From assembly GCA_037176885.1 (NCBI GenBank), contig JAWWNJ010000048.1:186001-250000 (forward strand): 64,000 nucleotides of DNA, read 5' to 3'. The stretch's first letter is position 1, and every line of letters starts with the position of its first letter. Position numbers and translations under genes: made by a program. Below are positions 1 through 11,413 of this stretch, piece by piece. The stretch is from Favolaschia claudopus (Eukaryota; Basidiomycota; Agaricomycetes; Agaricales; Mycenaceae). The notes under the pieces are model-generated. The model saw only the letters and a program-made list of their open reading frames with translations, had not been told where the DNA came from and ran no database searches.

Positions 1-680
1 GCGAGTCTCATCGCGGAGGCAGAGGCAGGGAGGCTGTTGTGAGTTCTTGCGAGGCGATTCTTATGAGTCGAACGCCTGATCAGCAACAGCTGATATTTCG
101 GGAAGGGCGACCCACATGGAGGGAGGGCAGCGCCGGCATGCAGGCATAAGGGAATTAGAATAGATGCCAATAGTAAATCAGATGCGTTGATCTGTGCCGG
201 CTTTGTGCTCGAACCGCCGAAATTTGCGATGATTTTGAATGGATCTGAGTATTCGCTCGGCTTTCTTGCAGCTTTTGCCTCCATTTCTCTGCAAGCGCCC
301 ATTTTTTAACCCAAGTTCAACACCAAAATGCAAGAGCAAACACGGGTGCAAATCATGATTGCCGCAATGCCGGCATCCGTCTTTAACCGAGCCACGTATG
401 CTTTTGCCTCCCACCATGTGCAGCCCGGTACTTCTCTCGCCAGAATAGGCTCGATACCGAGCGAATCCACTCGAACTTAACATCCCGAGTGACGCTCCCA
501 CACGCGGAACCCCACCAGATGATACCTATCCTCTAAATATACCGTCTCAACAGATCCCAGGGGTGACCCGACCACGAAACGCGGAATCATTTGAAGACCT
601 CGCTGTCTTCAAATAAGCAAGCGGCTCGCTTCTCGGATCGTCCTTACTTATCCCCCAGGTTCCCCCGTCTTCGAGTCCAG
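1..680. other. upstream region without a recognised gene
   Basis: I see no convincing coding sequence here. The small open frames on both strands resemble nothing I know and show no exon pattern. The last part is presumably the promoter and leader of the GH47 gene that begins at 681. Confidence 0.5.
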
Positions 681-3360
681 ATGCGTATTGGGATTACCGC
701 CGCTCTTGTTCTGACATGGGTCGTCAACGCTGTCCAGGCGGGGAATATCCAGCTCCCTGGCCTGACGCTGCCTTCGTCGGCTGCGGGCAACGCAGCGTTG
801 GTTAAGAGCACGTTTTTGACTGCATATAATGACTACAAGACGTACGCTTGGGTGAGTCGAAATTGTCAGGGACGAGCAGAGGCTGACGCAAGTAATGAAG
901 GGACATGACGACCTGGAACCCATCAGCAAGAGCTGGACGAACGGGAGGTAACTTATCTGTATATTTTTCCGAGAGATTCACCGTTGACCTATTCTGCAGG
1001 AACGGCTGGGGTATGAGTTTCAGTAGCCTTGTCATCGACCGTCACCCATCTCGAGTGCATTAGGAGCGACCATTTTCGATGCTATGCCTACTCTATACAT
1101 CATGGGTTTCACGGTACGATATCATCTTTCTCTGTTCCGCAGTTTCGCGCACTACGTACTCACACGATATTATCATTAGGATCTCTTCAACGAAGCCGTC
1201 CAATTCGCAAGCAACGTCGATTTCTCCTACAGCCACACCGTCGGCGACCACGTTTCGTCCGTCCATTTCCATCCCCTTCCTAAAGCCAAGTCTCACAATG
1301 CAATCCAGGTTCTTTGAGACCACCATCCGATATCTCGGATCCATGCTCTCCGCCTATGAGCTCAACGGGTACAAAGACGCAGCGCTCCTCGCCAACGCTC
1401 AACGACTCGGTGATAAGCTCATGTATGGATGGGTTCCCGCGAATGGTCCGATCCCGTGCGTCAATCCCGCTTCGTTCTCTTCCCCGCGATTCATCCGAGA
1501 TTCTATTTTGTTTGCTCCAGATACGGCAGCGTCAATTTTGCGACGAATTCGGCAGACGTTAGTTCGGGTTCGGTGAGTTTGCTTCGTATTACGATCGTCG
1601 ATTTCGGATTTGGACTCAAGTGCTGAATGCGTTTTTGTCGCAGAATAACATTGCCTCCGCCGGCTCCAACATTCTGGAGTTCTATACCCTTTCGAGGTTG
1701 ACGGGGAATTCGACGTACCAGACGTTCGCGGAAAGAGGGATGTCTGCTATCGCGAGTAATGTGCGTGCCTTTTCACTCCTCTATATTGGAAGCTAAGAAA
1801 TTGTGTGCTGCGTTGTCGGATAGCCTTCCCCTCCTTTCCCGGGTCTCTCGCCGCAGCAAGTATTCGCAAGCGGCAAGGGCGATGGGAACGTTATCGTGCG
1901 TCCAAAATACTTCTTCTCTTCGTCTATTTCGAAAGTCGTTAATGGCTTTTCATGTAGTCATGGGATGGCGGCAACGAGTGCGTCTTCTTGTTCCTTCATC
2001 CTCCAAATCAACACTTACATACCTTCAAATGTCTAGCTCATACTACGAATACCTCATCAAATACTTCAAAATGACCGCCAACGCCAACACGCTCTGGGGC
2101 ACCACCTGGGCCACCGCCGTCGATTCCACCATCAAGCAGCTCCTAAAACGAACGAGCGTGGCTACGGGTCAGCGGACGTACCTCACCAGTGCGAGTGGCT
2201 CGTCGAATAGCTACTCGATGGGTGACTTGGCTTGTTTCTCCGGTGCGTCTACTTCCTCTCCTCTCCTTGTCTCCTATCTTCAACTCACTCGTCCGTTGAC
2301 TCTCAGGCGGCAACTGGATCATGGGCGGCAAACTCCTCAACAACGCCACGATCGTCAATTACGGGCTCAACCTCACCGACTCGTGTATGAACACCTACAA
2401 CACGCCCACTGGGATTGGCGGGGGCGGGTTTGCGTTTGTGACTGCTGATGGGAAGGGTACGCCGCCCGGGACTGCGGTCCAACAGGCGGAATTTAATCAG
2501 TTTGGGTTTTTATAACACGTACGTCTGACTCGAGCCAAATCGTTTTGTTTCCCAAGGATGGCGAGTTGATAAAGAGTTGTAGGGATAATGGGTGGTATAT
2601 GCGTCCGGAGGTCATCGAGGTCAGTATTCTTTCGAGCTGCGAATCGGTCGTATTGTCTTAGGATTGATTACTTTTCAGAGCGCTGTCTACGCGTGGCGTG
2701 CGACTGGAGATCTCAAGTACCAGACGTACGTCGTTTCGACCGTCATCATCTTATCCAGGAATCATTCAGCTCACCTGCTATACTGCTTTTCTCAGATGGG
2801 CAGCGAACGTCCTGCAAAGTATCATCAAGTACGCTAAGGCGCCTGTGGGATACTCCTCCCTTAACGACGTAACACGGACGGATCTCTCAACGGACAATCT
2901 CGGCGACAATGTTGAATCGTTCTTATATGCAGAGGTGTTCAAATATCTGTATGCTGGCTCTTCATATCGTTTTCTTTCGTACGGGATAACTGATTTGGTG
3001 TTTCCAGATACCTGATGTTCGACGACCCGAATCACATTTCCTTCGACACCTGGATCTTCAACACAGAATGTGACTATCTCCGCTCTCTATCTCCATCTCA
3101 ATCTATCATTCAATGGTATTGTACTGACTCGTCTCACAGGCCACCCACTCGCTATGGGGCAAAACATCCCCGCTCGTCTCGGCGCCGTATTACAAAGCCC
3201 ACCCTTCCCCGTCCCAGGAAACGAAACGCAAACCACTGCGACGACTGGTAAGGGCGTCAAGCCGACCCCGACGCAGGTTGTAGCTACAGGAACGGCGGTG
3301 AAGGATCCGGCGTCGGCGACCGCCTCGCGGGGGAGAAGGTTTCTGTGCCTGGATTCGTGA
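681..3360 (+). CDS. secreted GH47 alpha-1,2-mannosidase
   Basis: This is a many-exon gene for a glycoside hydrolase family 47 (class I alpha-mannosidase) protein, which trims alpha-1,2-linked mannose from N-glycans or mannoproteins. The ATG at 681 is chosen because it opens a signal peptide (MRIGITAALVLTWVVNAVQA) followed by mature sequence. Exons I could follow are 681-851, 901-947, 1000-1010 (an 11-base exon), 1064-1113, 1180-1256 and 1309 onward. Spliced, they give the family landmarks HDDLEPISKSW, RNGWGATIFDAM, FFETTIRYLGSMLSAYEL, NWIMGGKLLNN, DNVESF.YAEVFKYLY and FDDPNHISFDTWIFNTECHP. The last blocks hold the C-terminal acidic and Thr-Glu residues typical of GH47. A Ser/Thr/Pro-rich tail follows. 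No KDEL or transmembrane segment is seen, so secretion is inferred. The family call is sure; exon borders in the middle are approximate. Confidence 0.9.
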
Positions 3361-4041
3361 CGGGGACGGCGGTGGAGGATCCGGCGGCGACAAGGTCGTA
3401 AGTAAGTAAAGAATTGGGATGATTTGAATGGGTGTATATATATTTTTATTCGGGCCTTGTTGAGAAAATTCGATGAGAAGTTTGCCGCCGGCGCCTTCGG
3501 CGAACGCTCTTTGTTTGGTGATGCGTGCAGAAACTTTACCAGCCTTGCTAGCCTCTTTTCTCTCACCACCTTGTCACCACCTAGCACGCATGTCGAGTCT
3601 CGACAGTCGAAATTGTGTCTGCAAGAAGAGCCGTGGATCTGTAGCGTCGCGTGGCGTGCGCGGCCAGCATTGACACGCGCCAAACGAGCGCCGCGTGTCT
3701 TCGAATGGTTCCTTGCGCGTCTACGGTCTTACAAGTTGTGCGCGTCAACCAGTGCATCGAACGCGGTGGTTCAGTATCTGTGACGCTCCTAGAGTTCCAG
3801 GTGGAATATTCAATCCTCGTGCGCGGATCCGTCCCTGAATTTTCGTTCTTGGCGCCTAGTAGTATCTACGCGGACGTGTCCACAACGGCTTCTCTAGGCT
3901 TTTACCAGCGCCTCTGTAACTCGTATAGATGCTTCTCTGCCCTGCCCGTGGACTGTCCCAGCCACGATGTTGGCTTCTTGAAGTCTGGTAAGCGCTGAGG
4001 ACCATACTTATATCGAAAGCGAACGCCTCATCGCCTTAAGC
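3361..4041. other. intergenic, no gene recognised
   Basis: This lies between two same-strand genes. Open frames crossing it lack an exon pattern or recognisable domains. It should hold the GH47 terminator and the promoter of the dynamin-like gene. Confidence 0.5.
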
Positions 4042-6903
4042 ATGTCTATTTTCCAATCCGCGTCCTCCAACGCGTCCTCTGACGGTACAGACGGCGACCA
4101 TGGTGTCGGGCTCTCTAATCCATCGCTCTCCCAAACTCGCCGTCGTATGCTCGACATGGTGAACCGTCTTCATAACACAGGGTACGTCGCCTGGAGCAAC
4201 GAGATAATGTTACGCTGATGGCACATATACTGTATAGCGTTCAAATCGACATCGACCTTCCTCAAATCGCGGTGATAGGCAACCAAAGCGCTGGCAAATC
4301 GTCCCTCATTGAATCAATCTCCGGCATCACCTTACCTCGTGCGGCTGGAACCTGCACTCGGTAAGTCTCTTCTTACCCCCAGTTTCATTCCTCAGGATTG
4401 TGAATGACTATCTTACAGCTGCCCCACTGAATGCCGTCTCTCCCGCTCCGACGCACCCTGGGCGTGCACCGTTGAGCTCCGCTTCATCACCGACAAAAAC
4501 GGCCAGCCGCTCGGCCACGCTCGCAACGAAGCCTTCGGCGACGAGATATCTGACAAATCCCAAGTCGAGGACCGCATCCGCAGAGCCCAGCGAGCGATTC
4601 TCAACCCAAGCAAACCGGCTCGCACGTTTCTCGACGACACTGAAGACGATACCACCGAACTCTCTTTTTCTACCAATTACATCTCCCTTCAGATCAGTGG
4701 ACCGGAACTCGCTGATTTGTCGTTTGTCGACTTGCCTGGTACGATCTTTTTTACCTGCAAGCCTTTCCGCAGCTGATTATCTGTCTCTCCAAGGTTTGAT
4801 CGCCAGTGTCAGCCGAGGCGGGAACGAACGCGATATCAAGATGGTTGAGAATCTCGTTTCCTCGTACATCTCGAAGCCCAGCTGCGTCATTCTGCTCACG
4901 GTCGCATGCGAAAGTGCGTTCAACTGTTTCTTCTTATCATTCAAGTATGTCTCATGCTCTTTTCACAGCCGATTTCGAAAACCAAGGCGCGCATCATCTA
5001 ACCAAAAAGCATGATCCCGAGGGAAAACGCACCATTGGTATGTTCAGTTTAATTCATCGTACTACTAGTGCCGAGTCGATTGTTCCATCCGTAGGTGTCC
5101 TCACCAAACCCGACAGGTAAATCTCTTCACTTATCGCATTCTCTTGTGTGATCTCATATGTTTTGACCAGGATCCCGCGCGGCGACGAAGAGAGCTGGCT
5201 CCCGCTCATTCGCAACGAACAAGAAGCCCTCGAAAACAATTGGTACTGCGTCAAACAGCCCAGTTCGCAAGATATCAAGCAAGGTATTACTTGGGAGGAG
5301 GCACGCGCACGCGAGAATGATTTCTTTGCTCTCACTCCGCCTTGGTCCGAGCTCGACCCTTTGTATCAGAAGTATTTGCGCACGATTAATCTCGTGGACC
5401 GTTTGAGCTCGATTCTCTCGGATCTTATATCTAAACGGTGCGTTCTTTCTTTCCCAACTCTGGAGAACGCCGGATCTCTGAATTGCACTCGTATTGCGTA
5501 GTCTCCCGGAAATCCAGCTTGAGCTCGAAAACACTGTGCAAAACACTCGCGAAGCCCTCGCACAGCTCCCCAAGCCACCGTCGAGCGATCCTGTGAGCGA
5601 GGTCGCCGGGCTCTTACACACTTTCGTCGATGAGCTCGGCCAGATACTCGAAGGTATCCCTGTTGCGGGCGCCCTCCTCCAGACGATTCGCCCAGCGCAA
5701 GAGCAGTTCCGACGTGCTATTCGGAACACCGCGCCGGCATTCCGCCCCTTTGAGGAACCAGACGAGTATATCGATATCGATCTGCAGTTCTTTGAACCCG
5801 AGTTTCTAGCGAACGAGGACGGCGGTAGCGACGAGGATGACGATGGCGAAGACTTCAACGCCCCGATATTCATTGATCAAGTTCTCGCTCGTGCTCATGC
5901 GTATGTTTTGCTTTCAAGAGCGTTACTGTGCGAGACAATCTGATTCATCGTTTAGCGCTCGGACGCGAGAGCTTCCAGGACACGTTCCTTTTGTTGTTCA
6001 GAAGTCGTATATTTCGGAATTTACGAACAAGTGGGAATCGCCGGCAAGAGTTCTCTGTCGCTTGGTTCATACTACCCTTGCGCTCCACATCAAGGCTCTC
6101 ATTGCTCCGCATTTTTCATCGTTCGGGCAGGGAGGGTTGGAGCAGCGCGTCACGTATGTTTTTCTCTTTCCCCTTCATAATTCATCTCATTTCATTGCCA
6201 TGCATGACAAGGATCCTTATCCAAGACTACATGCGATCGCGAGCGAATGCGGCGGAAGCGTTAATCACGAAACTTATCGCGTTGGAGAAGAACGGCCCGC
6301 TCACTCTCAACGATCATTATCTATCCGACTACAGAGAAAAATTTCTCTCTCACTACAAGAAAGCACGCGAGGAGACTCAGAATCCGACTCTCGTGGAAGC
6401 GATAAACGCGTACAAGTCTCGCGCGATTCCGGTCCCTGCGACGCCTGGGATATCTCAGGTTATGACTGGACTTGCTGCCATCGGGCTGCACGGCGTCGAT
6501 GTCGACGATTTGGTTACGCTTTTGCCGCCCGACCGTATGGAGCCCGCGCTTAACATTATGGCCGACGTTCGAGCATATTTCCAAGGTGCGTTTGAAGAAC
6601 CATTTCCTTCTCATTCCTCGGACTTCCCCTTTGGAATGCTTATATGGTTTCTGGATAGTTGCTTACAAGCGCATCGTCGACAACGTGGCATTGTCCGTTG
6701 ACTACGAGCTCGTCCGTGGGCTCGGTCGCGAGCTGCTCCCGACTCTGTACAGTGGGCTGGGTATCAACGGTCCCGAGGCGTTGCGCATTTGCAGTGAGTT
6801 GGCACAGGAGAGTCCAAGTGTTGCAGGGAAACGGGAGGAATTACTCAAGCGGCTTGAGCGGCTGGAGACTGCGAGCCGCGAGTTGGTGACGGTTGGTATG
6901 TAG
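4042..6903 (+). CDS. dynamin-superfamily GTPase (Mx/dynamin-like)
   Basis: This large GTPase gene has at least nine exons. The ATG at 4042 gives MSIFQSASSNASSDGTDG and then VQIDIDLPQIAVIGNQSAGKSS. The G1 P-loop is GNQSAGKSS, the switch region has PRAAGTCTR.PTE, G3 is DLPG (near 4732) and G4 is TKPD (near 5107), all in the usual order and spacing. A helical middle/stalk region follows, with an acidic linker (EDGGSDEDDDGED, near 5815). The C-terminal GTPase effector domain runs about 6660-6900 (VAYKRIVDNVALSVDYELVRG, then a helix of alternating Leu and charged residues to LVTVGM). There is no PH or proline-rich domain, so it resembles fungal Mx-like or organelle-fission dynamins rather than classical endocytic dynamin. 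It probably remodels membranes; the specific membrane cannot be told. Confidence 0.92.
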
Positions 6904-7228
6904 GTGTCTAGCGTAGAGTATTATTTCTTGGAATGTAACGAAACTGGCTCATTCGATGAGTACGAGACAGAGCTCATTAGTGTTAGAAATTTTGTTCAAT
7001 TTTTGCGCTGTTGAAATGCGGACATCTGCGGCGTGATCACTCGGAGCGACTCTGTTGATCGCCGATCCACGCAAACCCCTCTGCCTCGACGGCCGGCATA
7101 TTCGGCTGCATTTCGGGAGAATATTCAGCTGTTCTGGATCTCTGGCAAACCGTAACTCGTGTTCTTTCACGCTTGAATCGGAATCTTGAGACTTGATGAT
7201 CTTTGAGTGCTTTGCCCGCATTCAAGAA
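6904..7228. other. 3' flank of the dynamin-like gene
   Basis: There is no gene here. It contains the 3' end of the dynamin-like gene and the DNA next to the retrotransposon whose simple-repeat tail starts at 7229. Confidence 0.4.
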
Positions 7229-7262
7229 GGTAGGTAGGTAGGTAGGTAGGTAGGTAGGTAGG
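7229..7262. repeat. GGTA microsatellite, possible retrotransposon 3' tail
   Basis: There are about 8.5 copies of GGTA (TACC on the - strand). It lies about 190 bases past the stop codon of the - strand retrotransposon ORF. Tandem short repeats instead of poly-A end several non-LTR retrotransposon lineages, so this may be the element's 3' terminus. That role is inferred from position only. Confidence 0.6.
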
Positions 7263-7453
7263 ATTACGCGGCCGGTCCGCACTGCGAACGCCGGGCCCAG
7301 GAATTATCCCGATGTACAAAGCAAGTAATAAAAATACATCTTCGTTCCTGGACTCTTTCCAACCATCTGAACCAGGCGCATCGATCCCACAAGTAAAAAC
7401 TCATGCCCGACGGGAGAGCTCAGACACCTAGAAAGAGTAATTTGAACCTGGAA

Positions 7454-8243
7454 TTAAATAGTCAGCCTGTCCCTCTCCGGCCTATATATGTCAGTTGCGT
7501 AAAAAACCTCGAGGACTTCATACACATATTTCGCTGTGAGAACAATCGTTGCACGCTCATAGATCAATGATTTCAAGAACTCAACGGAGTTCAAAGTAAT
7601 CAATTTTCGCTTCATTTTTGGCAAGGTTTTGAACACTTTCCGAAGAAATTCACGGCGGAGCTCTACGAGGTCTTGATTCGCGAAGCATTCAATGAGTGCG
7701 TGTTCTGGATTTTCTATTCTTGCCATGCAGAAACGACATAAGCGTTGTTCTTGCGGTACAGCTCCATGTGCGTGATCCGCATACCTCAGCTTTTCTAAGG
7801 CCAATCTGTGAGTCGAGACGAGAATCGAGGTAATAGCTTCTCGATGCTCTCGTACAGTCACCAAATAAAGATAGTGCCTTAGATAGAGAGTTTTTTGTGC
7901 GGGAGGCTTGTCCTTCTGGGGTTCGCGCCGGCCGTGGATTAGGTACAATTTGACGGACGAGTCAACTTCTCGTTGTAGCCATTGCAGACATAGAGTTTCC
8001 ACGAGTTCGCGGTATTTATCCACACTCTGAGATGTGGCACCGAGAAATTCGAAAGGAGGACACTGAAATGGCAGTTTTCCCGCGGCAAGGAGAACGTCGC
8101 CCGCCCACGATTTCTTCTTGAGAGTCATCAACTCCGTTGAGATGGTTAAGCAGACTCGAGCAAGATTGGAACCTGTGGGCATGAGGAGTTGTCGGAGGTA
8201 GCCGAGGAGAAGCAACAAGCGCCTGACTCGGAGGGGCATAATT
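7454..8243 (-). pseudogene. retrotransposon reverse transcriptase, C-terminal part
   Basis: On the - strand the segment reads IMPLRVRRLLLLLGYLRQLL and so on to a stop at 7454. It contains the Cys/His cluster CRFCMARIENPEHALIEC, the zinc-binding type (zf-RVT) motif found after the reverse transcriptase of many non-LTR elements. It has no start of its own: the frame continues exactly from codon IM at the end of the half ending at 19284 if the intervening element and one CATAATT copy are removed. The reading frame is open throughout, so the insertion is probably not ancient. Confidence 0.85.
8237..8243. repeat. target-site duplication, left copy (CATAATT)
   Basis: This is the left copy of the 7-base direct repeat. 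Its complement AATTATG encodes the I-M codons of the retrotransposon protein at the break point. Confidence 0.8.
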
Positions 8244-8270
8244 TTGGTGGCCGGTACCGGACAAAATAGC
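8244..8270 (+). repeat. left terminal inverted repeat of the 11-kb element
   Basis: It begins TTGGTGGCCGGTACCGGACA and pairs with the right end; GGCCG and GGACAAAA are the conserved blocks. It is imperfect, about 14 matches in the best 18 positions. Confidence 0.7.
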
Positions 8271-8448
8271 GGTTTGCATCTGTTTCCTCGCCGATCATCA
8301 CGTTTCCCCATCATTCCGCACGATTCCTTCCCATTCCTCGTCGATCCTCAGCTTTCCTCACAAATCCCTACAAATCATCGCTGGTCCTGAGGATTTCCCA
8401 ATGAATTCTGTATTTCCACGTCTTAGCATTCAACTTTGCATCCTCAGC

Positions 8449-8461
8449 ATTCCTAAGGAAT
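8449..8461. repeat. subterminal palindrome, left arm (ATTCCTAAGGAAT)
   Basis: This is a perfect 13-bp palindrome about 205 bases from the left end. The left arm (8281-8480) also holds several separate ATTCCT/TTCCTC motifs in + orientation. Such repeats near transposon ends commonly bind the recombinase; that is inferred here. Confidence 0.65.
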
Positions 8462-8686
8462 CCGGCCCATTCCTGCTTTTTCTTGAACTCTGTTTGAAGT
8501 TGACATTCTGACTCGTTTTGAATTTGAACTTGCATTCATTGCGATTCCTCATCATTCCCAGCTGATCGAGATCAGCACCCGTGTCGTCATCTTGGTGTTT
8601 TTACACGGTTTCCAGCTCCCAATCCTCTTTCTTCCTGACTGTCTTGTGCGCATTCTGCCGGATCTCTAGTAGCTCTACTGGCTCGT

Positions 8687-10486
8687 ATGAACACTGACCA
8701 ACAACTGAGCAACCTACGAGACGCCTATCACGCTCTTCACAACGATGTTCTCTCAGCTCTGCGCACTATGGTTGGAGATCCACCGAGCTTGAATGCTGTT
8801 CGAGACAGGGCACTGGCGTTAGCTTCGGCGGCAGAGATGGTAAGAATGGCACCAATACAATTCGCTTTGAATGCTAATAGCGTCCATTAGCATCGAGCTG
8901 TTTTCCCCCCAGACGAGTATGCTACTCTTCAAACATCTATCACCGACATGGTCACAGCTCTTGATCTTGCTTGCCACGACTCGATGGACCCACCTGATGC
9001 TGCCCCTCTGACTGTCGTTCATCGTGTTCGTACTGGGCGACGAGGCCGGCCGCGTGTTGAGATTGATCCCCAATTTTTGAGCGCCGCCCTCGATCTTCGT
9101 GGTCCGACCGGAATTGCTCCTGAAATTGGTGTTTCAGCTCGCACTGTTCGCCGTGCTGCTCTTCGAGCTGGACTAGTTCAACCCGGCGCTCCTGTGTTTC
9201 AATCACGAACAAACCCCAACGGCGAACTCGAAGTCGTTCATACCTCGACAGCACCGCCTGTCTCTGTTGTCTCAAACGAAGAGCTTGATCGACTTCTCTC
9301 GGAGACGCTGGAAGTTTTCCCTCAGTTTGGGCGTCGTATGATTCGCGGTCATTTGAAATCCCAAGGGTACCGCATCCCCCGGGATCGGATCACTGCCTCG
9401 TACTTGCGTGTACATGGTGCTCCCGCGATCTTCGGTGATCGCCAGATCAGCCGCAAGAAATATCGCGTCCCTGGACCGATGTCACTTGCCCATCTTGACG
9501 GTCAACACGGTCGGTTCCTTTGTGAATTTTAATTTATTTAGCTGAACCTTGCATCCCAGGCCTCATTCGCTACAAGATTGTCATTCACTGCATCATTGAC
9601 GGGTATTCCAGGTTCGTGCTCGGCATTCGCGTGCACAACAACAACCGTGGCGCAAGCGTTCTACGCCTCCTGCTCGATGTGATTGCTCTCCATGGTTGTC
9701 CCAGCCGTATGCGAGGCGATCACGGTGTTGAAAACATCGAAGTTGCGGCATATATGGAACGGGTCAAAGGATCTGGTCGAGGCTCCTTCATCTGGGGAAG
9801 GTAAGTTGAATTTCTGTGCGCACAATTTTCACTCAGCTCTTTGTTTCAGGAGTGTTCACAACACCCGCATCGAACGCCTATGGTACGATGTCACCCATGG
9901 CTTCGGCAAGAAATGGAAAGTTTTCTTTCTTGATTTGGAAACTAACCACGGCCTCAACCCCACGCGCCCGGGCCATATATGGCTCCTTCATCATCTATTC
10001 CTTGCGTCGATCAATCGCGATGCTCTGGACTGGTGTGAAGCCTGGAATTCGCATCAGCTTACGGTACGCCGCCAACGTGAACGCAGTCCACGCGATCTAT
10101 TCACGTTCGGGATGTTGCGGGAGGGTCCACGGGGGATATCTTCCTTCTTGGCGGCTGAGGACGAGGAAATTGAAGATATCAATGAGTACGGGATCGACTG
10201 GGAGGCGAATGCGGAGCCGGAGTTAATGGCTCATTTGTTCGAGAACAATCCAGACGAGCGCACCAACAACACTGACCCTTTTGCGTCGTCCAGCACCCCC
10301 GCGAACCTCTCGGAAGTTTTGTGCGAGCCCCCTGGATGTCCTTTTACTCCTAGACAGCTTCAGCTGCTTGACCTGCGATTAGATGCGTCAGTCGATCTGT
10401 TCTCGAGAAACATGAACGTTCGGCGATTGGTTTGGGTTCGTGCATTGCAGATTGCTCAGGAGATACAACAGGGAAGCGTACAGTAG
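8687..10486 (+). CDS. integrase-core (rve/DDE) recombinase of the 11-kb element
   Basis: Four exons (8687-8839, 8891-9509, 9560-9800, 9850-10486) give 549 residues. After an N-terminal helical part comes an HTH-like region (GVSARTVRRAALRAGL). A conserved pre-catalytic block follows (VFPQFGRRMIRGHLKSQGYR, RKKYRVPGP). The catalytic core has D in HLDGQH, the block VIHCIIDGYSRFVLGIRVHN, D in RGDHGVEN and E in HNTRIERLW; D and E are about 35-45 residues apart, as in retroviral-type integrases. WCEAWNSHQL and an acidic C-terminal region end the protein. The architecture matches eukaryotic integrase-core proteins of uncertain transposon affiliation. All three acidic residues and the splice sites are intact, so it could be active. 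It is the obvious candidate mobiliser of the element. Confidence 0.88.
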
Positions 10487-10779
10487 GTATTAGATGAAAC
10501 AGTCCAATAGAATATACAGGCTATCGGATCGAGTTGATAAGCGTCCGCATCTCAACGAAGCAGAAGCGTAGAATATTGGTGTTCAATCGTAATTATAGAG
10601 TTAACAGAATAACTCATAATTCAACACTGCACAACGACTGGCAAATCCGAAATGTTCTGTTATATTAGACGACTCGAGACTCCTCCGATACTCGACTTCT
10701 GTTCATGACTTCAAATCAATTCGAGTACAATCCCTGATCGACTTGATCTGTCTTTCCAATTATTTTGAACCGATTTCTT

Positions 10780-11234
10780 TCAAGCACTCATCAGAACACG
10801 TTGAACAAAATCATTGATAAAGGCAACACACTTGAAAATAGTGAACCAGCGCTCCAAATTTTCTTTCTCTCTGTCGGTCAGTCCTGATTCCCCGCCGACC
10901 CGAGCATCTAATTCAGAAACGCTCCCTTTTGCTAACGCGTATGTAATATCATTCTTGGGGTAAAATTCAAACAATCCCCTTGGACTGAAGGCCTCTTTCA
11001 TGCCGGTAACATCAAAAACAAGTCCTATAGAATGTCATCAATCTTGGGGCTCATAAATGTTGGAAGGTATTGAGGTGTACCTTTCAGAACAACAAGGATC
11101 CGGGCACCAGACTCGTATTCATCATCTGCTGTTAGGTCAGCGAGCGTCATTGTGGGGAGCCTCATTATGTCGAGATCCTGGTTGACAGGATTGGGAGGAA
11201 TCAACAGTGGGAGGTTCCCGTCTGCTAGAGACAT
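10780..11234 (-). CDS. cytochrome-b5-like MAPR/Dap1-family protein with altered heme site
   Basis: Two exons (11081-11234 and 10780-11024; intron donor GTACAC, acceptor CTATAG) give 132 residues. The protein reads RLPTMTLADLTADDEYESG near the start, then ILVVLKGLVFDVTG, then EAFSPRGLFEFYPKNDITYA and LAKGS, then GLTDREKENLERWFTIFK. This is the order seen in membrane-associated progesterone receptor/Dap1 proteins (KGxVFDV, YGPxGPY.xFAGxDASRxLA, and a C-terminal helix with L...W...F). Family members bind heme through a Tyr in the GPY block; here the two Tyr positions are Phe (AF and GLF), so heme binding may be lost or changed. There is no N-terminal membrane anchor, unlike PGRMC1/Dap1. It is divergent from the + gene at 11414. 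Carriage inside the element makes it cargo. Confidence 0.8.
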
Positions 11235-11413
11235 GACGATCTAGAGGAGGAGGAGAGATAATTGGGAGACGACGCCGAAATCAGATAAGTATTTATGTAC
11301 CTCGGACCCGGGGCGCCGGATAGCCGGTGACACACCGTCACGTGAAGTTGATCTTCTTCCTTTCTCCCACCACCTTCTCGACGTTCTCCTCTCCGTCTCT
11401 GCCTTCCCTCACT
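11235..11413. promoter_or_regulatory. bidirectional promoter between cargo genes
   Basis: 179 bases separate the start codons of the divergent MAPR-like gene and the + gene at 11414. TCACGTGA (11338-11345), a Cbf1/bHLH-type E-box palindrome, lies in the middle. Shared control is inferred from spacing and the motif. Confidence 0.5.

Noticed and set aside
178..501. Open - frame before the GH47 gene
   Set aside because: There is no domain, no exon pattern and no context to support it.
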